Below, piece by piece: positions 14,943 through 22,461 of a DNA stretch of 64,000 nucleotides; the stretch's first letter is position 1, and every line of letters begins with the position of its first letter. The stretch covers positions 1,116,001 to 1,180,000 of the forward strand of contig NC_039494.1 of NCBI RefSeq assembly GCF_003590095.1, written 5' to 3'. Origin of the DNA: Trichoplusia ni (Eukaryota; Arthropoda; Insecta; Lepidoptera; Noctuidae). A model generated the notes under the pieces. That model was not told the DNA's origin and searched no databases. It worked only from the letters and a program-made list of their open reading frames with translations. Position numbers and translations under genes: made by a program.

Positions 14943-15394
14943 TATTTGCGTCTATAAATAAATAATAAGGTGAAATAACTTATGAAACATGAGAGTAGGT
15001 AATACAGTTTTTAATTAAGTTGCTTATTATCGTAACAACTCAATACAAAACTACAACATTTTAAAATAGTTATACAACTTCACGTTCAAAAAACTATTTT
15101 ATTTCTCTTACACTGCTTCTAGAAACTTCAGTGGCGCTGTATACGAGCATTTTCTCAATTTCAGTTTGCAACAAAATCAGTTTATTTTCCAACTGACAAA
15201 TTGCATTGAAGTAACAAAGTACAATTTTCCTTTGAGAATAACCTGACAAAGTTTGGGAGCGCACAATTAATAATACGGAGTAATATTTATATGCGAACCC
15301 TCTCTGTCCTTTAGAAGTCAAAAGATTACTCGTGAAATAAGAATTTAGGAAAATTTCCGGTGTACGTAATCGGTTTCCGTGCAGTAATTTAGTT

Positions 15395-15510
15395 GTGCTC
15401 GGCGCGGCGCGGCGGGTCGCGGTGTTTCAGTGGCGGAGGCGCGTCGCCGGACGTCATTATTTCCTGCACATGCTGAGTCCCGCACCGGCCTCTGCCCGCC
15501 AGACAACACT
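15395..15510. other. GC- and CpG-rich patch
   Basis: A local block dominated by ggcgcggcg-type sequence stands out from the surrounding AT-rich DNA. It has no open frame of note and no splice signals that suggest an exon. It could be a regulatory element; nothing more can be said from sequence. Confidence 0.4.
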
Positions 15511-18500
15511 CGCAAACATGCACCTATTTTCTACCCTCTAACATTCCCACCTTCGAAATATTTTAGATGCCAAATTCAAATTACAAATACTCTAAATTGT
15601 GGTTCTTAAACGATGCCAAGCTCAGGTGGAAGTTGAGTAAAATTATGAAAATTAGCTTACGTGCTATAAAATAAAATATAAAAGTAATGTAAAAGTACAT
15701 TCAACAGTTTCTGAAACAACACCTACATTTAAAGAATTGGTTCTGGCATTAATTATATTTAAAAGACGCGTGTGGAACACGAAACGGTAAAAGCATTTTA
15801 AATTGAATAATCCATTATACTCTTCATACGTTTATATTCGGAGTGTTACGTAATTATTTTAACTTTTCTGAAGATTTTATATACCATCACTGCAAAATTT
15901 AAAAAATGGTGGATAAAAACTTATCTTAAAAATATATTTGTCCTAAAATTTAAAGAGAAGTTGAGGTAGTGACGAGTCTCTCTAAAATGCTGCGAGCCGT
16001 TCCAATTACAGAGCGGCAGTCATTATTTCCGGTGGCATGCGATGCCTCCTCCGTCGGCTCCCGCTGCTTCGCTGACCTGCCGAAATTCACCTACAAAATA
16101 ACCATTATAACCAGGCCTCTGTTATAGCTGCTGGCTATATAAATTTAGACGCAGAACCTCAAATATTAGGGGTCTCTATACCACCTATCTGGTATTGGTA
16201 GCTGACTAATATAGTATGTAGGTAAATTTTCTGAGACTAGCTATTAATAAAGTTTTCGTTGTGCTGTACGTATAGATTGTGTATAAATGTATACAAATGT
16301 AGGTACATATTATCTATATTTATTGTAAGTTATTGTTAATTGATATATATATATGTATATAGAAAAAATATTTTGTAGATGTGTGTTAAGTAATTTAATT
16401 GTACTATATACCAAATCTTTTAATTTTATATCATAAAATATATGTTTCATAATGTTTTAAGTACAACCATAAAAAGGCTTTTTATATCATTACTTCTTAT
16501 TTCCCGACTGAATTTTATGATTCAAATTTTGCCTAAAATGAAAAATATATTTTAATTTTAATAGGTCGCATTCACGGTTTATGCACGGGTACTTCAACAT
16601 ATACATTTACATAGCATTTCTCATTAGACAGTTGCGGTGAAAAATTTATAATGACGTCGTTGGGCGTAAAACAAAAGAGTCACAATACGAGCTCACACAC
16701 GCCATTGTTCATGCTTTTATTGAATTTGATGCTCATTAAAAACTTTATTTTCGAATATTATGATTTGAACGCTCATCTGGTTTTTCATTTCGAGACAGTA
16801 CTTACGGCTGAATGGGTAAAATGAATGTAATTAAATTAGGGCTTGCTTAATGGCAGCCTGTTATCAACTATGAAAATTTCGTTTCGGCCAAATTGCTGTG
16901 CACTAATTATGCTACATCCAGTATCGATATTACGATCTGTTTTTATAGACCTAGATTAAATAGTGATTTTGTGAAAGTAGATGATATCGCTTAAATTGTG
17001 TTAATTTCAATTATTTTTCGGTCGTTTATTATTTATGTTCCTGCGTCAGTCATTACTGATTTTAAGTGATGATTAACGCTTTATTAAATTGCAATTCTCT
17101 CATGAAATTAATCATCGCATGTATAACAATGTACAATATATTAGTAATTAATTTTTGAAGCCGTAGGACCATCCTCTTCCATCACATAAAATTAATCACA
17201 GGACATAAAATCTAAGTTCAATATCTAAGTATTTTGACTAAGACAAAGAATTCATTTTCGGTAAACTTTTCATTAGCATTAACGACAGGACTAAATAAAG
17301 TTTCAGTATTAATGCCAAAGTAAAAGTTTTGGTGGAGTTTATTACTGCAGCAAAATAAAATTGTTTTTATAGTTCACCGATACTATCATAAAATGTGACA
17401 AATCTTACCAGTTTAAAATAATATTTATTCGTTTTTACTTTTTTTACTACACAATATTTATTATCTCCTTTTAATTTCGAAACAAAATGTATGCATTAAA
17501 TGAGAGCTGCGAGAAGTATACCGTGTTAATATAAATTAGGGTAATCTAATACAGTTCTAAACATATGGCGTAACATGTAAGTTGTGTGCACGTCACATAT
17601 ATCCCGCTGCGGCGAGCGTGAGGTGGGATCGTTATGTGGTCGTGCTCCACCACGAGCGCTGCAGATCGACACTCGTCCTCCAGCCATGGCTCATTACACA
17701 GACCGCGGCCCCAGATCCAAGAACATTTGACGTTGGCACAATAATGACAACAACTAAACCGTGAAATTGCGACCTTTGTACTTTATAAAAATAAATAGGC
17801 GAAAAGGTGAAATCCACCATGTGATTGCAACAAATAAAAACCACGCTATGCGGTATTTTGGACGAATCACTTAAGATTTATCTTAAGCGTTATTTTAGAT
17901 GAAGCCGAATTACTTTTGATTTAACTTTTTGTTTTTAAAATATAACTGAAATATATTAGTAGGTTCGCTATACATAACACATTTCCTTCTTGTCTTTAAT
18001 TTTCACTCCTAACTTATCTTAGGTATTCAATTCAGCGAAATCGTGTAACAAATTACATAACTTCTCTTAGCAACAAATTATTAGTTTAAGATAATCTAAT
18101 CATAGTTTACAGTTCTATAAATATCTTTCACGAATATTCTGCTAACACCTTCCTACGCTTAGTTAGTTTAAGATAAATCTTTGTTTTCATAACTCAAATA
18201 GCAAACATCCACGAGTCTTCTTAGGCGCGGGGCGAGGTTGCAGCTGAAGGACCGAGTTGGGGATTATTAGGCGTTTCTCGTCGCCTCACAATATCAACCC
18301 CTGATGCGTCGCGTGCTTCTCAAATACTTTGACGTGTTACGCCTACGTAATTAGAGCTCACTTCTTTTCAAATGTTCTACTTTGAAAGTGCGCAAACGAT
18401 GGCTTAAGAGTGAATATTTGCTTACGTGTCGTCATGCAGATTTTTAGTTTATTTATTCGTGCTTAATACGCGGTTGTTAGCTACCAGCACTATGTTGTCC

Positions 18501-19799
18501 TTACTAAAATATTAGGAGAAAGTATCTGATTACGAAAAAAAAATAGAAGTCTTGCTTTTTGTATATCTCTAATCAGACAGGGTAAACATGTTTACTGATA
18601 TTCAAACAAAGAGATAGTAGTCTACACGCATTAAGTTCTTAAAATGATTAAATTTTAATGCAACAGCAGCGTTGGTGCTGCACCGGTGGCACACTGTGTT
18701 GCAAGCTTTTCTATAGTTAACTTAGTCAGAGACGCATAAAGGGGCGTTGAATTTAATGATGGAGGCTTTGGGGTACGGCAGACATGTGCAGCTAAACACA
18801 GGGCTGGCTTTGTTCTTTGCACTGCGCTCGTTAAATATTTTAGCTTTAAAACGCCACGCGGATGCGAGCGCTCTCTTCCGTAACCACTGTAGGCTGCGTT
18901 GCTTGATAATTCATGTGTGGCATAAATACACTGAAAATAATAATTATTTTAAAATGTATTTAATGCTGATTTACATTGCAATGAATAATGGAATAAATAA
19001 ATCTCTACAGCTTCGCAGTAGTGGCAAGACCGACGGATAATGTTTAGGAATTCAGTACTGATCGCGGTTTGTATTCTCCCGTTGCACTGTTACTGATTAC
19101 TTTGGGTTGAGGGTGCTCTTATCCCTAATTTTATCCCTCCCTCTCCCTTCTAATTTAGTAATCAATAAAGGCACAAATTTCTTATTCCAAAATGTACTTT
19201 GTTTTAGGAGATCGGTTCTGCGGAAACTGAAATCTGAGTTCCATCGGTAGGGTGAGGAAACTTTTTATTTTGTAGGATAAACGTCCGCTTCTAGTGTGTT
19301 ATACAAAAAATGGTCGAAACTGCATAAAAACAAACTATAATCAACTTGAACAACGAATTAAACTCGCGAGCGCCAGGACAACCATGGAAAGTGCTTTAAG
19401 GATAAAACTAAGGGTTCCCTGAGCCATGCCCTGAACAGGCATGTAGGTATACCCTGCAGGCATGATTGAATATAAATAACTTTTGTATGTCACGAGTGGC
19501 TATCAAAATACACATTTACACTCACTCACAATAATAATAGTACTCGTTAGGCGGCTGGGTCAAGGGCCTGATATATGTATAATGTGATACTTGACACGTC
19601 ACGCATTGCGCGGAGATTCTTCCCTTTCGTCCCGTTGACGGTCCCACCTCACACTCATCTTCCATTATGTGACGCCTATTGGTATACAAAAAGATGAATT
19701 TATATTTAGAATTTAATTAATCAGGGGTTTCGCACTGTGGTTTGGTTAGGGGAATATAGAATTTACACTGGCTGTGTAAGCAGACTAACGTAATATATC

Positions 19800-19890
19800 G
19801 GCGTCGTGGCCACTAGAGCCGCGATACGAGCTCGGGCGCTAGGCGCGGTGCGGGCTGCGTGGTGGCGCGCCCGCCTCATCTAGCGACGGA
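19800..19890. other. GC- and CpG-rich patch
   Basis: A dense CpG block (gcgcggtgcgggctgcgtgg and neighbours) lies about 0.9 kb upstream of the candidate first exon at 20749. It may be part of a promoter region. No coding exon is recognised. Confidence 0.35.
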
Positions 19891-20746
19891 CAGATTATCT
19901 TTTTCATCTCCACAGCATTTCGTTACCCTTAATGAAATCCAGCCAAAGGAAAGAAAGAATTTAATTTAAGACGAATCAGAAAATATTCAGCTGCCGCTCG
20001 CTAGTTATAAATCATTTGAATGCTAATAAATTCGACTAGCCCGAGCCCCAGGTGGGAACAGACTTTCTTCCTGCTCCATCTTTGTTTTCAGGGAAAAATT
20101 GAATAATATTCTGCTCCTTATTATTAAATTCTTTCATAAAGCCACCGACGGCTTTGGGGATTTTCTTTAATATCGTAATGGAATTTCATTTGTCTTGCGG
20201 TTCAACCTCACGACGAAGATGAACATAGTCATATTTCCATTTGTTCGAAGTTATTACCTTTACATCCCTTCATAATTGCCTATCACTCTTGTGTAAACAT
20301 TGTGACAGCGTTCAAACTCTACGGGGAATCGATTCGGCTTTTACTGAAAAAGCGGAATCTGTTGACTTAAATAGTAAATGGGCGAATCGTAAAATTTGTG
20401 CATAAGCCGCGCGGGAATCGGATTTGTTAACATTCGTTAATCTGATTGCTCTGCAATTGTTTTTCGTCTTTAATTTATAACCTAAAATGTATATAAGAAA
20501 TATAGATTAAATTTAAAAAAAAAAACATTTTCAATCTAGAGGAAAAAAATAACTGAAACTCAAATAAAAATCACTAATTAAGTCAAGAGACTCGTATCCA
20601 ACTCCGCTTTCCAAATTTCATTGACCACCTATCACTGAAGGCTAAAAAAACCGAGTAGAAACGGTCAAGCTACTTATTAAGAATCAAAAAAGATATCGTA
20701 GCACGTTTGCATCCGGGCGCTAGACCGAGCAATGCAGCGTCCGCGC

Positions 20747-20752
20747 TCAGTT
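20747..20752 (+). promoter_or_regulatory. Initiator-like TCAGTT
   Basis: This matches the arthropod initiator consensus (TCAGT) with its A at 20749. At +28 to +32 the sequence gctcg matches the downstream promoter element pattern RGWYV at four of five positions. There is no TATA box at -31. It lies in a CpG-rich segment immediately ahead of a stretch that ends in a strong splice donor at 20954, which is the reason to take it seriously. Confidence 0.35.
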
Positions 20753-20953
20753 GTTCGCGGGATCTCACCACGCTTGCTCGTCTACACGTCTACGACGGCT
20801 ACGCCGTAGCGAGCGCCCGGCTACGAACCATACAAGTGTTCATTGAACTAGCATCTTATCGAAAAAGTGTTTCGACTATAGCGTGTACAACTAGATGTGT
20901 TATTAAAATTGTGTTTACGTAAACTAAAGTTAATTGGATTATTTATACCAGAG
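20749..20953 (+). other. Candidate non-coding first exon (5' UTR), possibly of the beat gene
   Basis: The stretch starts at an initiator-like site and ends at a strong splice donor (cagag|gtaagtaag, cut after 20953). It has no long ATG-initiated frame. The only notable upstream start gives a four-codon frame from 20895 (ATG, two sense codons, stop). It is GC-rich at its 5' end and AT-rich at its 3' end, as is common for insect 5' UTR exons. The next good acceptor linked to coding sequence on this strand is at 40252, which would make a first intron of about 19.3 kb containing the non-LTR element. The link to the beat gene is inference; it could belong to another or non-coding transcript. Confidence 0.4.
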
Positions 20954-21545
20954 GTAAGTAAGCAATAATTATATTATTTTAACTTTTCATTCAGAGTTTA
21001 CGTATTATTATTAATTATTAACTAAATTACTGTCCTAAAAATAATGACTACCTTAAAAAAAAGTTTACCCATATAAGTAAATTAAAAGAAGGTACTTAAA
21101 ATCAACTAACTTGATGGAATACCAATTACGAGGCTTAATTAAGCTCAAATTGTTGAACCAAGATTGAAGGTTCTCGGCAAAATGTTTCTTTATTACAATG
21201 TGTGGGAGAAACTTTGAGCCATTTATAATATTAATGGGGTTTGTTATATCATAAATTTGTAATATAAACGAATGAATATGAAGTGGGGTGTTGTGTGCTC
21301 TTCTGTTTATGGAGGGCGACTCTTTATATATGGAATTATCTTTACTGTATGTTACATACGAATTAGGGTGCTTTATGTACGATTACTGGAAAGAAATATT
21401 GAATCAACTGGATTATTGTTATTCTAAGTTGGTACGTGATGTAAATATCAATAATACGTATCGTGTATGTACACAATTCTAGACTATACTTCGTTTTTAT
21501 TTTTTGTTGATTCTGTCAAATTATGTTGTGTCTAAATTATTTCAA

Positions 21546-21812
21546 ACTAGCTGTTGCCCGCGACTACGTCCGCGTGGTTAGAAGATATAAGTTATGATTT
21601 ATATCTACCCTGTTTTATCCACATTTTCCCTTGCATCTTCGCTCCTATTAGTCGCAGTGTGATGTATTATTATAGCCTAAAACCTTCCTGGATGAATGAT
21701 CTATTGAACACAAAAATAATTTTTCAATTTGAACCAGTAGTTCTTGAGATTAGCGCGTTCAAACGAACAAACAAACAAACAAACTCTTCAGCTTTATATA
21801 TTAGTATAGATA
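21546..21812 (+). repeat. Interspersed repeat, family A copy 1
   Basis: This copy begins with actagctgttgcccgcgac and ends in tatatattagtatagata, with an acaaac microsatellite just before the end. A second copy at 60348-60604 is roughly 85% identical by eye. Start and end motifs resemble those of family B (27052, 61342), suggesting the same mobilising machinery, probably an RTE-type non-LTR 3' end or a SINE using it. The non-LTR element starts directly after its last base. Confidence 0.8.
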
Positions 21813-21813
21813 A

Positions 21814-22461
21814 TCCGTCTACCATTTTTACCGCCTTGCAGACGCTTCTATTCATACAGAGTCAAATTGCTTTATGCATGCAAATCAAAAGATCACGATT
21901 CCAACATACCCGGCACTTTTACACCGGCAGAGTGTATTAAATACTTGTTTACCCGGTGCCAGCTTTTACAAAGTTTCAAGACAAATTGCTTTGTCTGAGT
22001 TTAATGCAGGTTCCACAGGTATTTTATTATTTGGGGATGGTCTGGCTGTCAGTAGAGCAGATATTATTGATTGTATTGATCTAATGTTACAACTTTGTGA
22101 AAAAAAGAAATGTAAATTCATTTTCTGTGCTCTGCCCTACTCTAATTCATTAACTTATGAGCAGAATATGCATATATACAATTTAAACTTATTAATCTAT
22201 AATATTACTTGTTATAACAAAAATTCAATTATGTACTTTGATATAAATAAATTTTCTAGGTCATTTAAACTGACACAATACAGTATGTATTTGTCAAGTG
22301 CATGTAAGCGACGAATTGCTAAATTATTAGCATATAATATACCAGATTCAGGTACTAATGTACCCAAGGGTTTTGATAATGTTAGTAATTGTACTAACAA
22401 TTTATATACATCTAGCTGTTTAAACAGCAAGGCGGGACAACGGGGAGGCTGCATGGATTGA
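21814..22461 (+). CDS. Non-LTR element ORF1, 5'-truncated, SGNH/GDSL-esterase-like domain
   Basis: The frame is open from the truncation point at 21814 to a TGA at 22459-22461 (215 codons); the first ATG is at 21874. The order of elements fits the SGNH-hydrolase domain found in ORF1 of many CR1/L2-like elements: LPGAS (near 21950), a hydrophobic strand ending GILLFGDGLAV (near 22020-22050), then KFIFCALPYSNS, and a C-terminal part where catalytic relatives carry a HGLHL-type motif followed by GK. Here that motif reads YSMYL (22279-22293), so the usual catalytic His is replaced, and the GxND-type block reads GDG. The domain is therefore probably non-catalytic or decayed, perhaps serving in RNA or membrane binding. 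The last 46 nt overlap the ORF2 frame. Confidence 0.7.
   Translation, partial: SVYHFYRLADASIHTESNCFMHANQKITIPTYPALLHRQSVLNTCLPGASFYKVSRQIALSEFNAGSTGILLFGDGLAVSRADIIDCIDLMLQLCEKKKCKFIFCALPYSNSLTYEQNMHIYNLNLLIYNITCYNKNSIMYFDINKFSRSFKLTQYSMYLSSACKRRIAKLLAYNIPDSGTNVPKGFDNVSNCTNNLYTSSCLNSKAGQRGGCMD

Larger units (their letters stand above)
6566..20746. other. Gene-free AT-rich stretch
   Basis: No supportable gene. The longest open frame (9207-9647) is AT-driven and lacks any domain. Notable contents are a weak TATA/initiator pair at 8123-8161, a 59-nt palindrome at 14884-14942, GC-rich patches at 15395-15510 and 19800-19890, and a shared GTCATTATTTCC motif at 15453 and 16019. Confidence 0.5.

Noticed and set aside
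18747..19040. 97-codon open frame as a gene
   Set aside because: Non-ATG start, composition changes sharply halfway, and no family is recognisable.
21554..21940. 128-codon open frame as the amino-terminal part of ORF1
   Set aside because: It runs through the family A repeat in a different frame from ORF1, and the same repeat occurs elsewhere without ORF1.
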